From NCBI GenBank assembly GCA_963780755.1, contig CAWACX010000001.1, positions 1,110,302 to 1,174,301 of the forward strand: 64,000 bases of DNA, in the 5' to 3' direction. The position numbers and the translations under genes are program-made. Below, one piece after another: positions 15,729 through 24,661 of this stretch; position 1 is the stretch's first letter; each line of letters opens with the position of its first letter. The DNA is from JALYNX01 sp963780755. Its GTDB lineage: Bacteria; Actinomycetota; Acidimicrobiia; Spongiisociales; ZC4RG35. The notes below the pieces were generated by a model. The model did no database searches. It saw only the letters and a program-made list of their open reading frames with translations, and was not told the origin of the DNA.

Positions 15729-16604
15729 TCATTTCCGATTTCCGGCCAGGGCCTCGGCGCCGCCCACGATCTCGGAGATCGCGGTTGTGATCTCCGCCTG
15801 CCGGGCGCGGTTGGCCTGAACGCTCAGGACCCGAATCAGGTCCTCTGCGTTGTCGGTGGCGGCCTTCATGGCTCGACGGCGGGCGCTGTGCTCCGACGCC
15901 GAAGCCTCGAGGAGGATGTTGAAAATGGTCGCCTCGACATACCTGGGCAGGAGTCGGTTGAGGATCTCCTCGGGCGAGGGCTCGAACTCGTAGGAGATGG
16001 TCGGAGCGCCCTCCTCCTTCTCCGGCGGGGTGATCGGCAGCAACTCGAGGCGGGTCGGGACCTGGGTCATCGCCGACTGGTAGCGGGTGAAGAACACCTC
16101 AACCGAATCTATGTGCGCAGTGGCGAAGGCTGACACCGCGGATGCGGCGATCGCCCTCGCGTCGCCATAGCCAGGAGTGTCGGTGACCCCGAGGAACGAG
16201 CTCTCGATCCGGTAGCCCCGATAGCGGAAGTAGGCCTGGGCCTTCTTGCCCACCGCGTAGACGATCACGTCTTTGCCCTCGCGGTCGAGCTCCCTGATCC
16301 GGGCCTCGGTGAGACGGATCACATTGGAGGCATAGGCGCCGGCCAGGCCACGATCCGAGGAGACCACGACCAGGCCGACGGTCTTCACCTCGCGGCGTTC
16401 CAGCAACCGATGCCCGGCCCCGGCGGCGGCGACGTTCTCGATGACCTCGATCAGCTTCGCGGTGTACGGCTTGGAGGCGTTGACCCGGGCCTGGGCCTTG
16501 GGGATGCGGCTGGTGGCGATCAGCTCCATGGCGCGGGTGATCTTCTTGATCGCCTCGACGCTCCTGATCCGCCGTCGCGTGTCCCGCAGTTGGGCCGAGG
16601 CCAT
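15729..16604 (-). CDS. atpG: ATP synthase gamma subunit
   Basis: The rotor shaft of F1 (291 residues). The N-terminal coiled-coil helix (QLRDTRRRIRSVEAIKKITR) and the C-terminal helix (RARQAEITTAISEIVGGAEAL) that form the asymmetric stalk are both present, as is the SDRGLAGAY segment. It follows atpA by nine bases, consistent with one transcript. Confidence 0.97.
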   Translation of the reverse strand: MASAQLRDTRRRIRSVEAIKKITRAMELIATSRIPKAQARVNASKPYTAKLIEVIENVAAAGAGHRLLERREVKTVGLVVVSSDRGLAGAYASNVIRLTEARIRELDREGKDVIVYAVGKKAQAYFRYRGYRIESSFLGVTDTPGYGDARAIAASAVSAFATAHIDSVEVFFTRYQSAMTQVPTRLELLPITPPEKEEGAPTISYEFEPSPEEILNRLLPRYVEATIFNILLEASASEHSARRRAMKAATDNAEDLIRVLSVQANRARQAEITTAISEIVGGAEALAGNRK

Positions 16605-16613
16605 GCGAAATCG

Positions 16614-18155
16614 CTACCCCTCTGACCCAGAGCGCTCGAACGACTCTTTGAACTCACTGATCGCGGCGTTCACGGCCTCGACTTCCGGGAGCTTGCCGGT
16701 GTCCTTGATCTCGCTGAGCAGGCCGGGATGACGGCTTATGAAGAAGGCGCGCAGGCCTTCCTCGAAGCGGCGAACGTCGGCAATGGCGATGTCGTCCATG
16801 AGGCCCTCGGTGACTGCGTAGATCACGACCACCTGCTCCTCGACCGGGATCGGCGCGAACTGCGGCTGCTTGAGCACCTCGACCACACGACGACCCCGCT
16901 CCAGCTGTGCCAGAGAGGTGGCGTCCAGCTCCGAGCCGAACTCGGCGAAAGCGGCCAGCTCGCGGAACTGGGCCAGGTTGAGGCGGAGCGGGCCGGCGAT
17001 CTTCCTCATCGCATTGACCTGTGCGGCGCCGCCGACCCGGGAGACCGAGGTGCCGGCGTTGAGCGCGGGCCGGATCCCCTGGTAGAAGAGGTCGGTCTCG
17101 AGGAAGCACTGGCCGTCGGTGATGGAGATGACGTTGGTCGGTATGTAGGCCGAGATGTCATTGGCCTTGGTCTCGATGACGGGAAGGCCGGTCATCGACC
17201 CCGCCCCAAGCTCATCGGAGAGCTTGGCGCAACGCTCCAGCAGCCTGCTGTGCAGGTAGAAGACGTCGCCCGGATACGCCTCGCGCCCTGGAGGGCGACG
17301 GAGTAGGAGCGAGATCTCCCGGTAGGCCACCGCCTGCTTGGAGAGGTCATCGAACATCACCAGGACGTGCTGCCCGTCGTACATCCAGTGCTGCCCGATG
17401 GCCGAGCCGGCGTAGGGGGCATACATCTGAAGTGCCGGAGCAGCAGATGCCGGTGCGTTGACCACCACCGTGTACTCGAGGGCGCCGGCTTCTTCGAGCG
17501 TGGAGACGATTTCGGCCACCGTCGATGCCTTCTGCCCGATGGCGACGTAAATGCACTTGACCTCGTCCTTGGTCCCCTGGTTGACCTTCTGGTTGATGAT
17601 GGTGTCGACCAAGATCGCGGTCTTCCCGGTCTGTCGGTCGCCGATGATCAACTGGCGCTGGCCGCGGCCGATCGGGGTCATCGAGTCGATCGCCTTGATC
17701 CCGGTTTGCAACGGCTGGTTCACGGGCTGGCGCTGGACGACCGTGGGGGCCTGGGTCTCGAGGAGGCGACGCTCGGTGGAGTTGATCGGTCCCTTGCCAT
17801 CGACCGGGTTCCCGAGCGGGTCGATGACCCTCCCCAAGAGGGCATCGCCGACCGGCACCGAGAGCACCGTCCCAGTCTGCTTGACCGGATCACCCTCCTG
17901 GATGTGGCTTGCCTCGCCAAGGAGCACGACACCGAGATCTTCCTCGTCGATGTTGAGGGCGACTCCGATCAGGCCGCCGGGAAACTCGAGCAGCTCGGAG
18001 GCCATCACATTGGGCAGCCCTTCGACCCGGGCTACACCATCGGCAACCGACGTCACATATCCGACGGTCTCCTTGTCGAGCTCTGGCTCCCAGCCCGAGA
18101 GCTGATCACGGAGCGACTTGGTTATTTGATCAGCGGTAATCGTCAAATCTGACAT
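16614..18155 (-). CDS. atpA: ATP synthase alpha subunit
   Basis: The non-catalytic nucleotide-binding F1 subunit, 513 residues. Walker A is GDRQTGKT, and the family signature around PALNAGTSVSRVGGAAQ is intact. A GAGGAG ribosome site lies five bases ahead of the ATG. Short eight-base gap to atpH. Confidence 0.98.
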   Translation of the reverse strand: MSDLTITADQITKSLRDQLSGWEPELDKETVGYVTSVADGVARVEGLPNVMASELLEFPGGLIGVALNIDEEDLGVVLLGEASHIQEGDPVKQTGTVLSVPVGDALLGRVIDPLGNPVDGKGPINSTERRLLETQAPTVVQRQPVNQPLQTGIKAIDSMTPIGRGQRQLIIGDRQTGKTAILVDTIINQKVNQGTKDEVKCIYVAIGQKASTVAEIVSTLEEAGALEYTVVVNAPASAAPALQMYAPYAGSAIGQHWMYDGQHVLVMFDDLSKQAVAYREISLLLRRPPGREAYPGDVFYLHSRLLERCAKLSDELGAGSMTGLPVIETKANDISAYIPTNVISITDGQCFLETDLFYQGIRPALNAGTSVSRVGGAAQVNAMRKIAGPLRLNLAQFRELAAFAEFGSELDATSLAQLERGRRVVEVLKQPQFAPIPVEEQVVVIYAVTEGLMDDIAIADVRRFEEGLRAFFISRHPGLLSEIKDTGKLPEVEAVNAAISEFKESFERSGSEG

Positions 18156-18163
18156 GACACTCC

Positions 18164-18697
18164 TCAGCGGCTCAAAACGGCCTGACGGACCTGGCTCATG
18201 GCGTGGGCAAGGCTTCCGTCGATCACGACATCGCCAACCCGGGCGACGATCCCACCGACCACCGACTCATCGACGATCACCTTGACTTCGACCCTCTTTC
18301 CGGTCGCCTTCCCCAAGGCGACAGCAAGCCGCTCCACCGTCGCTTCATCGAGCGGGACCGCCGAGCGCACCTCGGCGACCGCGTGGTCCCGGGACTCGAC
18401 GGCTTTCTCGACGAAGGCCTTGGCCATGGCGGGGACATCCGACGAGCGTCCCTGGGCGACGATGAACTGGATCAGGCCGACGGTCAGTTTGGAGGCCCGG
18501 CCACCCAGCAGGTCGTCGAGCACGGCCTGCTTCTTGTCCAGTGGGATCTGGGGGTCGGTCAGCGTCGATCGAAGCTCTGGAGACTTCTCCAGGGCCTGGC
18601 CGACCGCGAGGAACTCGCCCTCGACGCGCTCCAACTCGCCCTCGGCGCGGGCGAGGTCGAAAATCGCGCTGGCGTAGCCGCTGACCCGGTCGTCCAT
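18164..18697 (-). CDS. atpH: ATP synthase delta subunit
   Basis: The 177-residue delta subunit links F1 to the peripheral stalk. It has the helical N-terminal domain (YASAIFDLARAEGELERV) and the C-terminal signature DESVVGGIVARVGDVVIDGS. Its ATG directly abuts the atpF stop codon with no spacer, so translation is coupled. Here delta and b are separate proteins, unlike the b-delta fusion of mycobacteria. Confidence 0.96.
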   Translation of the reverse strand: MDDRVSGYASAIFDLARAEGELERVEGEFLAVGQALEKSPELRSTLTDPQIPLDKKQAVLDDLLGGRASKLTVGLIQFIVAQGRSSDVPAMAKAFVEKAVESRDHAVAEVRSAVPLDEATVERLAVALGKATGKRVEVKVIVDESVVGGIVARVGDVVIDGSLAHAMSQVRQAVLSR

Positions 18698-19252
18698 CTA
18701 GAGGCGCTCCAGGTCTTCCAGGTAGCGATCGATGAGGTCTTGCTGCATCTTCCCGTCGAGCGACTCGCCAACGATCTTCTCGGCGAGCCCCACCGAGATC
18801 TCACCGACCTCGCGTTTGGCGTCGGCGAGGGCGCGGGCCTTCTCGGACTGCGCCTCCTCCCGTGCCTTGGCCAGAGTCTGGCTTGCTTCTTCTTCGGCGC
18901 GGGCCGCGATGTCGGCCTTGAGCTGCTCGCCGGACTGGCGTGCCTCCTCGATGATCCGGTTGCCCTCGGCTTTGGCGTCTGCGAGCTGCGCCTTGTAGTC
19001 GGCGAGGAGGCTCTCGGCTTCACGCTTCGCTTCCTCCGCCTCGTCGAGCTGCCCGGTGATCGCCTGCTGGCGCGCTTCCAGGGTCTTGTTGATGGTGGGA
19101 AGCGCCCACTTCCATGCGAAGAAGAAGACGATGAGGAATGCCAGGATGCCGGCGATCAGCTCCTCGGGGTGAGGCAGCACCAGGCTCAGGCCGCCGGACG
19201 CCTCCTCACCTTCCTCGGTGGCCAACACGGCCAGGGCACTCAAGAACTGCAT
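18698..19252 (-). CDS. atpF: ATP synthase b subunit
   Basis: The peripheral stalk subunit, 184 residues: one transmembrane helix (about 33-50) and then a long, almost unbroken charged coiled coil rich in Glu, Lys and Ala. A single atpF is present, with no second b' gene. The first 30 residues before the membrane helix are longer than in Escherichia coli, as is usual in actinobacteria. Confidence 0.96.
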   Translation of the reverse strand: MQFLSALAVLATEEGEEASGGLSLVLPHPEELIAGILAFLIVFFFAWKWALPTINKTLEARQQAITGQLDEAEEAKREAESLLADYKAQLADAKAEGNRIIEEARQSGEQLKADIAARAEEEASQTLAKAREEAQSEKARALADAKREVGEISVGLAEKIVGESLDGKMQQDLIDRYLEDLERL

Positions 19253-19262
19253 TTCGCTTTCC

Positions 19263-19496
19263 TCAACCCGCCGAGGCGATGAAGAAGAGAACGAACCCGA
19301 TCAGCGCCAGGGCCTCGGTGAGGGCGATGCCCAGGAACATGGTGGTCCGGATCGTTCCCTGCATCTCGGGCTGACGGGCCATCGCCGTGATGGCGTTTCC
19401 GGCCACGATCCCGATCCCGATACCGGGGCCGATGGCCCCCAGGCCGTATCCGATCAGGGCGAGTGCGCCGGTGAGGGCCTCGATATTGCCTTCCAT
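19263..19496 (-). CDS. atpE: ATP synthase c subunit (proteolipid ring)
   Basis: The 77-residue hairpin forms the rotor ring in the membrane. Helix 1 has the Gly-rich packing motif GPGIGIG, the polar loop reads ARQPE and helix 2 carries the ion-binding Glu61 (TEALALIG). The glutamine and the hydroxyl residue next to the glutamate that mark sodium-binding rings are absent, so the enzyme is probably proton-driven. Confidence 0.97.
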   Translation of the reverse strand: MEGNIEALTGALALIGYGLGAIGPGIGIGIVAGNAITAMARQPEMQGTIRTTMFLGIALTEALALIGFVLFFIASAG

Positions 19497-19509
19497 TCTC
19501 TCTTTCTCC

Positions 19510-20322
19510 TTAGTGCTCGAAGTGGATGGACGATTCGATGTAGATCGCGGTCAACAGAGTGAAGATGTAGGCCTGGAGCACCGCGATCAAGATCTCCAGC
19601 AGGTACATGAAGAGGCCGAGGGCGAACCAGAAGATCCCGATGGTCCCCTTGACCCCGATCTCGGGAATGGCGGCGACGAAGATCACACCCGATCCGAGTA
19701 GCAGGGTCAGCATCAGGTGACCGGCCACCATGTTGGCGAAGAGCCGCACTGCCAGGGTGATCGGGCGCAGGATGAAGATCGAAACCAGTTCGATCAGTCC
19801 CACCAACCACCTGAGGCCGATGGGGACCGCCTTGGGCCATGCGGTGTCGATCAGGTATCGAAAGTGGTTCTTGGAGAACCCGACGATCACGAAGATCCAG
19901 TAAGTGACTAGGGAGAGGAAGGCCGGGATCGCCATGCGCGAGGTGATCGGGAAGTTGACGAGCGGCGTGACCGAGAACAGGTTGCCCACGAGGAGGAACG
20001 AGAACATCGCCAGCAAATAGGGCAGGTACTTGGTCGACTCCGGTCCGATGACGTCGCGTCCGATACCGTCGCGCACGAATCCGACCATGCCCTCCATGGC
20101 GACACCGAACTTGGAGGGGACCAGCCGCTGCTGGCGGAGCCCGAAGTAGAAGAGGGCGAGCACCACGAACGCGGCGACGAACATGAGGATCTCGGTCCGC
20201 GTCACCTCGTAGCTGCCGAGGGTGAAGACCGTGGGGAACTCGAAGAGCTCGTTCACGTCCGCCGGTGCGCAAATCACCTCATTGGCGACATCGCACTCCG
20301 CGGCGAGGATCATCGTGGCCAA
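19510..20322 (-). CDS. atpB: ATP synthase a subunit
   Basis: This membrane subunit forms the proton half-channels. The 270 residues contain five to six hydrophobic helices and the essential arginine in LAVRLFANMVAGH. It overlaps the end of the atpI-like gene by 13 bases. An ATG three codons downstream is an alternative start. Confidence 0.97.
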   Translation of the reverse strand: MATMILAAECDVANEVICAPADVNELFEFPTVFTLGSYEVTRTEILMFVAAFVVLALFYFGLRQQRLVPSKFGVAMEGMVGFVRDGIGRDVIGPESTKYLPYLLAMFSFLLVGNLFSVTPLVNFPITSRMAIPAFLSLVTYWIFVIVGFSKNHFRYLIDTAWPKAVPIGLRWLVGLIELVSIFILRPITLAVRLFANMVAGHLMLTLLLGSGVIFVAAIPEIGVKGTIGIFWFALGLFMYLLEILIAVLQAYIFTLLTAIYIESSIHFEH

Positions 20323-20723
20323 CTGAGTTCCCTTTCTCTGTCCCTCGAGATCGAAACCGCTTCCCAGGTGAGCAGGGCGAAGTACGCCACCACCGCCGAG
20401 ATCCCGAAGGCGATCCGGTCGACATCGACCAAGGTGGCGATGAGGTAGACCGCGCCGACGAACAGAGCCAGACGAAGGAAGAAGCCGATCAGAGCGGCGG
20501 CATGATAAGCCTGGAGGCTGATCCTTGCCGAAATCGAGAGGATGGCGCCGGCGAGGAGGAAGTTGGCGACCACCACGAGCACGCCGAGGGCCGCACTCCA
20601 GGCCCCCTCCCAGCCCCGAAGCAAGCCAAAGACCAGGACCAGGACCGGCCCCACGTAGATGCCGCGAGCCACTGTATCTCGGGCGAGATTGGACTCGATG
20701 GGCGGTCCGTGCTCAAGACTCAC
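20310..20723 (-). CDS. atpI: AtpI-like membrane protein of the ATP synthase operon
   Basis: The 137-residue protein has four hydrophobic helices and sits between atpZ and atpB, the standard place for the accessory AtpI. AtpI proteins help assemble the c-ring or supply magnesium; sequence conservation is low, so the call rests on size, topology and position. It overlaps both neighbours (11 bases with atpZ, 13 with atpB), implying coupled translation. Confidence 0.8.
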   Translation of the reverse strand: MSLEHGPPIESNLARDTVARGIYVGPVLVLVFGLLRGWEGAWSAALGVLVVVANFLLAGAILSISARISLQAYHAAALIGFFLRLALFVGAVYLIATLVDVDRIAFGISAVVAYFALLTWEAVSISRDRERELSWPR

Positions 20724-20949
20724 GGTCAGGTGCCTCGATCTTCTCCGAGTAACGCCACACGTTCAGGAACCCCGAATAGATGCCGACCAGACTCCCGATC
20801 ACGACCAGCCAGGGCTCGGTGCCGAGCCATTGGTCGGCGAGCAGGCCGAGCAGCATCCCGGAGAGGATGGAGCCGAGGAACGAACCGGCCTGGGACCAGC
20901 CTTCGTCCATGGCGCGTCCGATTTGTTGGTGGGCTGTCTCTTGCTCCAT
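20713..20949 (-). CDS. AtpZ/AtpI-family small membrane protein, first gene of the ATP synthase operon
   Basis: The 78-residue protein has a charged amphipathic start and two hydrophobic helices (about 21-41 and 46-63) with the Gly-rich phrase GSFLGSILSGMLLGLLADQW typical of the AtpZ family (F0F1-ATPase subunit putative). The ATG at 20949 was chosen over the longer open frame because it gives the family length and lies 16 bases after a Rex-type operator. There is only a weak ribosome site. This gene heads the ten-gene atp operon. Confidence 0.82.
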   Translation of the reverse strand: MEQETAHQQIGRAMDEGWSQAGSFLGSILSGMLLGLLADQWLGTEPWLVVIGSLVGIYSGFLNVWRYSEKIEAPDRES

Positions 20950-20965
20950 GGATACTTCGGTGAGC

Positions 20966-20989
20966 TTGTGAATCCGTTCACAAAGTGTA
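20966..20989 (-). promoter_or_regulatory. Rex-type redox operator overlapping the atp operon start, with a candidate -10 box
   Basis: TTGTGAATCCGTTCACAA (20966-20983) has perfect 7-bp arms with a four-base spacer and matches exactly the Rex consensus TTGTGAA-N4-TTCACAA. Rex represses respiratory genes and lets go when NADH is high. On the minus strand a -10-like TACACT (20984-20989) abuts the operator, so the operator should cover the transcription start. Sixteen bases separate it from the atpZ ATG. The rex gene is not in this window. Confidence 0.85.
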
Positions 20990-21059
20990 GGAAGGCCTGA
21001 TTTCAAGGCGAAATCGGAACCTACCTTATTGCCGGCCAGTTCTGGAGTTGGAACCGAGC

Positions 21060-21098
21060 GGCAGCCCCGGCCGACCGGCGTCTGTTCGCCCGAGGCGG
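21060..21098 (-). repeat. Dispersed intergenic repeat, copy C (between livF and atpZ)
   Basis: The plus strand reads GGCAGCCCC, then the core GGCCGACCGGCGTCTGTT, then CGCCCGAGGCGG. Core and flanks align with the copies at 14211, 38226 and 41681. It sits between the end of livF and the atp promoter, upstream of the Rex site with respect to atp transcription. Confidence 0.78.
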
Positions 21099-21105
21099 TC
21101 ACGGC

Positions 21106-21813
21106 TCAGTCGAAGCCGAGAACGGTCTGTCGGACTATCGGGTCCTCCGCCAGGTCCGTAGCGCTGCCTTCCAGCACGACACGCCCCTCGGAGAGGAGGT
21201 ACCCACGCGTCGAGATCGCGAGAGCACGACGGACGTTCTGCTCCACGAGGAGCACGCCAACCCCCTGTCCGCGCACTGTGTCGATCACATCGAACACCTC
21301 ATCTACCACCACCGGGGCCAGCCCCAGCGAGGGCTCGTCCATCAGCAGGAAGCGGGGGCGGGTCATGATCGCCCGGCCGATTGCGACCATCTGCTGCTCA
21401 CCACCGCTCAAGCTCCCGGCCACCTGGTCCCTGCGTTCCGCGAGCCTGGGGAACAAGGTGTGCACCCACTCCATCGATTCGGCGGTGTGCTGCCTGGCCG
21501 TCTGGTTGAAAGCCCCGAGGTCCAGGTTCGCCTGCACCGACAATGAAGGGAACAGCCGTCGGCCTTCGGGCACGATGGCGATGCCGGCCTGGCAGATGCG
21601 ATGCCCAGGGCGGCTGGTGAGCTCCATGCCATCGAGCTCGACTCGGCCGCTACACGCCGGGAGCATCCCCATCACTGCCTTGACCAGAGTCGTCTTGCCT
21701 GCGCCGTTGGAGCCCACGATCGACACTACTTCACCGCCCTCGACGGTGACCGAGGCGCCCCATAGGGCCTGAGCGTCCCCGTAGAACACATCGAGGTCAC
21801 TCACCCGGAGCAT
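21106..21813 (-). CDS. livF: Branched-chain amino acid-type ABC transporter ATPase LivF
   Basis: One of two ATPases of a LIV/HAAT-type importer. Walker A GSNGAGKTT, signature LSGGEQQMVAIGRA and Walker B LLMDEPSLGLAP are intact. The ATG at 21813 gives the usual LivF start (MLRVSDLDVFYGDAQAL) and overlaps the end of the livMG fusion by 17 bases; an ATG eight codons upstream is possible. Substrate is not settled: LIV-type systems also take amides, urea and aromatic acids. Confidence 0.9.
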   Translation of the reverse strand: MLRVSDLDVFYGDAQALWGASVTVEGGEVVSIVGSNGAGKTTLVKAVMGMLPACSGRVELDGMELTSRPGHRICQAGIAIVPEGRRLFPSLSVQANLDLGAFNQTARQHTAESMEWVHTLFPRLAERRDQVAGSLSGGEQQMVAIGRAIMTRPRFLLMDEPSLGLAPVVVDEVFDVIDTVRGQGVGVLLVEQNVRRALAISTRGYLLSEGRVVLEGSATDLAEDPIVRQTVLGFD

Positions 21814-23698
21814 GGCCCTCCCTCCCCAGATAGGCACTGACCACGAGAGGGTCGCTCATGACATCGACCGGCTTTCCCTCCGCCAACAGGCGCCCCTGAT
21901 CGAACACCACGATGCGCGTCGCCAGCTGGTTGACCACTCTGAGAATGTGCTCGACCAGGACAATGGCGACTCCGGACCGGTGGATTCGCGTGACCACGGC
22001 TACCGCATTGTCCACCTCGACAGGGTTCAGTCCGGCGAGAGCCTCGTCGAGCAGGAGAACGGACGGCTGGGTGGCGATGGCTCTCGCCATCTCCAGGAGC
22101 TGGCGCTCGTGAAGGTTGATCTGACCCGGGAAGGCCTCGGCCCTGTCGTTCAGCCCCACGAGCCCCAAGTATTCAGCAGAGGCAACCCTCGAATCCAAGA
22201 GACTGCGTGACTGGCGCCCGAACATGATGGCAATGGCAACGTTGTCGCGCACGGTCATCGAGGAGAACGGGCGTGGTATCTGGTAGGTCCGAGCGATGCC
22301 GAGATGGGCGATCCGATGAGGTGGGAGCCCGACAACCTCATGGTCGGCAAACGTGATGGCCCCGGACGATGGGGGAAAGGCGCCGGAGATCAGGTTTACC
22401 AGCGTCGTCTTTCCTGACCCGTTGGGGCCGACCAATCCCACGAGCTCGCCCTCAGACACGGACATCGACACGCCGCGCAGAGCGTGGACACCACCGAAAT
22501 CCTTGGCCAGGTCGGTGGTGACGATAAGCGGCCGCCCAATGGAATTGGGATGGCTCTCAACCTCGTCCGGCAGTTCGATCGGGGGCTCATCGACGGCGTC
22601 GAAGTGGCGTCCGGCGACCTGCCGCCCCGACGGCAAGAACGCAGCCACGACGGCAGCAACGAGAGCGATGGCCAACCAATCGACAGGGCCTCCCCAGGCG
22701 CCGTAAGCCGCCAAGCCGACGAACACCGCGGCAGCACTGCCGGCGACTGCCCACGGCCTCCTCAGGAAATGCACGATCAATCCCTCTGGCGCCAGAAGCA
22801 TCACGACCACCAAGACCGCGCCCAGCACGATCAGACTCCATCCGTCGAAGCCTGCATCGGCCATCCGGTTCTGAATCGTCTGCACATAGACCGCACCGAC
22901 CAGGGGACCCGCCCAATGGGAGCGCCCACCGAGGACGCTCATCACGATCACGAAGAGGGGAACTCGCAGGTTGAACGTCCCCTCGACACTGACGAAACCG
23001 AGATTCAGCGCGATCACCGCGCCGGAAATCCCGGCAATGAAACCATTGGCGCCGATTGCGATCATCTTGTGGAAGAACGTGGGCACACCCAGCCCTTCCG
23101 CCACCGCCTCGTCGTCACGGATGGCAAACAGAGCCCACCCGTATCGATTCCTTTGCATCAGGAATGCGACGAGGAGGGCGAGCAACGCGACCGCGGCACT
23201 GACTACGAAGTAGAACTTCTGGAAGGGTCCGAGGATCTCGGGGAACGACGGGACCGGGACCACGATCCCCTGACCGCCGTCGATGGCATCGACCAAGCGG
23301 ACGATGGCGGCCAGGATAAAGGGGAAGGCGAGGGTGAGAAGGGCGAAGATCTCACCCTTGAGCGACCGAAGGCGAAAGGCGAGCGCGCCTATGCCCAGGG
23401 CGAGGCCGAGCGCGAGCAGACCGCCCGCCACGATCGCAGCCAGCCAGTTCCACCCGTGGCGGCCGAAGAGCACGGCCATGGTGTAGACCCCGACTCCGAA
23501 GAATGCCCCCTGGCCGAAGCTGAAGTACCCGCTGTAGCCGGAGAGGATGTTCCAACTCGTGGCCTGGGCCACCCAGAAGAAGAAGCCCGCGACGAAGACC
23601 AGGTAAAAGACGGGGAACTCCGTGAGCTGCCAGAGCAGGGGGGTGACCACGATGGCCAAGGCGATGACCGCCAGCCCGAACCAGCCCCGATCCCGCAT
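21797..23698 (-). CDS. livM: Fused LivM permease-LivG ATPase of a branched-chain amino acid-type transporter
   Basis: The 633-residue protein joins a LivM permease (about 1-365, some ten hydrophobic helices, with the loop AIRDDEAVAEGLG typical of the family) to a LivG ATPase (about 385-633: Walker A GPNGSGKTT, Walker B LLLDEALAGLNP). The usual LSGGQ signature is degenerate (INLHERQLLEMARA), as is common in LivG. The ATG at 23698 overlaps the livH stop; the open frame extends 263 codons further, but that part is only livH read in another frame. Such fusions are known in actinobacteria. Confidence 0.9.
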   Translation of the reverse strand: MRDRGWFGLAVIALAIVVTPLLWQLTEFPVFYLVFVAGFFFWVAQATSWNILSGYSGYFSFGQGAFFGVGVYTMAVLFGRHGWNWLAAIVAGGLLALGLALGIGALAFRLRSLKGEIFALLTLAFPFILAAIVRLVDAIDGGQGIVVPVPSFPEILGPFQKFYFVVSAAVALLALLVAFLMQRNRYGWALFAIRDDEAVAEGLGVPTFFHKMIAIGANGFIAGISGAVIALNLGFVSVEGTFNLRVPLFVIVMSVLGGRSHWAGPLVGAVYVQTIQNRMADAGFDGWSLIVLGAVLVVVMLLAPEGLIVHFLRRPWAVAGSAAAVFVGLAAYGAWGGPVDWLAIALVAAVVAAFLPSGRQVAGRHFDAVDEPPIELPDEVESHPNSIGRPLIVTTDLAKDFGGVHALRGVSMSVSEGELVGLVGPNGSGKTTLVNLISGAFPPSSGAITFADHEVVGLPPHRIAHLGIARTYQIPRPFSSMTVRDNVAIAIMFGRQSRSLLDSRVASAEYLGLVGLNDRAEAFPGQINLHERQLLEMARAIATQPSVLLLDEALAGLNPVEVDNAVAVVTRIHRSGVAIVLVEHILRVVNQLATRIVVFDQGRLLAEGKPVDVMSDPLVVSAYLGREGHAPGE

Positions 23699-24567
23699 CA
23701 GTGGCCCGCCTTTCGGAGAAACAGGCCGTGGGGGCGGAAGAGCAAAGCGAGGACCACCAGGGTGAAGACGACCAGTGGAGCGGCGGACGGCGACCAAACG
23801 GCAGAAACGACACCAGACACCCCTCCCACCAAGAGACCGGCATAGAGGGTGCCAGTCACATTGCCGATCCCTCCGAGGATGACGATGGCGAACACCCTCC
23901 CGATCCATTCGAACGCCGTGTCGGGAGTGAGCGGTTCTCCCACCGCCACCAGCATCCCGGCGATGGCTGCGCTCGCCCCGGCGGCACCGGCGAGCAACGC
24001 GCCGAGCCGTCGGTGATCGATGCCGAACGCCGACGCGATCTCCCGATCCTGGCCGAAGGCTTGGAGCGCCTTGCCGGCGTATGTCCGATCGAGGACGAAT
24101 TGGGAGGTGAGCACCAAGGCGACCCCGAAGATCGCGGCGAGCAAGGTCGAAGCCGGCAGCACCAAGCCGCCGATCGACACCGATTGCGCTGCCAGCGGGT
24201 TGATCGTCGGGTCCATGCGCTGGAAGTCCGCCGTCCAGACATTGGTCACCACCTGCACCGTGATGATCAGTAACCCATAGCTGATCAACAGGGAGTTGAG
24301 CTCGGACACTCCGAACCTGTCGAAACCGATCTGGACCACGGCCCCAAGAGCGAACATCAGCGGGACGGTGACCAGGAGCGTGGCCACTGGGCTGATCCCC
24401 ATGTTGCTCGCCAGATCCACCGTCAGGTAGCCGCCGAGGAGGACCATGGCGAAGTGAGCCAGATTGATGATCTTCAAGAATCCCCATGCCATGGAGAGAC
24501 CGAGGGCCATCAGGGCGAAGAGGGCACCGGTCAGGGCACCGAAGATCGCGGCCTGTATCTCGGTCAA
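23698..24567 (-). CDS. livH: Branched-chain amino acid-type ABC transporter permease LivH
   Basis: The 289-residue permease has about eight hydrophobic helices and the LivH phrases NLAHFAMVLLGGY and GIGNVTGTLYAGLLVGG. It overlaps livMG by one base (TGATG) and lies 94 bases below the binding-protein gene, from which it is separated by a hairpin that may reduce its expression. Confidence 0.92.
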   Translation of the reverse strand: MTEIQAAIFGALTGALFALMALGLSMAWGFLKIINLAHFAMVLLGGYLTVDLASNMGISPVATLLVTVPLMFALGAVVQIGFDRFGVSELNSLLISYGLLIITVQVVTNVWTADFQRMDPTINPLAAQSVSIGGLVLPASTLLAAIFGVALVLTSQFVLDRTYAGKALQAFGQDREIASAFGIDHRRLGALLAGAAGASAAIAGMLVAVGEPLTPDTAFEWIGRVFAIVILGGIGNVTGTLYAGLLVGGVSGVVSAVWSPSAAPLVVFTLVVLALLFRPHGLFLRKAGH

Positions 24568-24603
24568 TTGGTTGCCCTCCGAAGGTCCCTCGTCACCATG
24601 GTG

Positions 24604-24637
24604 ATCGGGCCGCCCACCGTGCGATGGGCGGCCCGAT
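24604..24637 (-). terminator. Hairpin after the binding-protein gene (partial terminator or mRNA stabiliser)
   Basis: A perfect 13-bp stem (24604-24616 with 24625-24637) closes an eight-base loop between the binding-protein gene and livH. No T-run follows. Such hairpins often let the binding protein be made in excess over the permease. Confidence 0.75.
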
Positions 24638-24661
24638 GGTAAGGGCTGGGTCGGTCGGATC

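Noticed and set aside
14265..16133. 622-residue plus-strand open frame opposite atpD and atpG
   Set aside because: It mirrors two conserved ATP synthase genes and has no family resemblance; typical high-GC shadow frame.
22484..23845. 453-residue plus-strand open frame opposite livMG
   Set aside because: Highly charged, repetitive composition without domain features; mirror of a GC-rich coding strand.
23699..24487. Extension of the livMG frame upstream by 263 codons, giving an 896-residue protein
   Set aside because: The extra part is the livH coding region read in another frame; the real start is the ATG at 23698 overlapping the livH stop.
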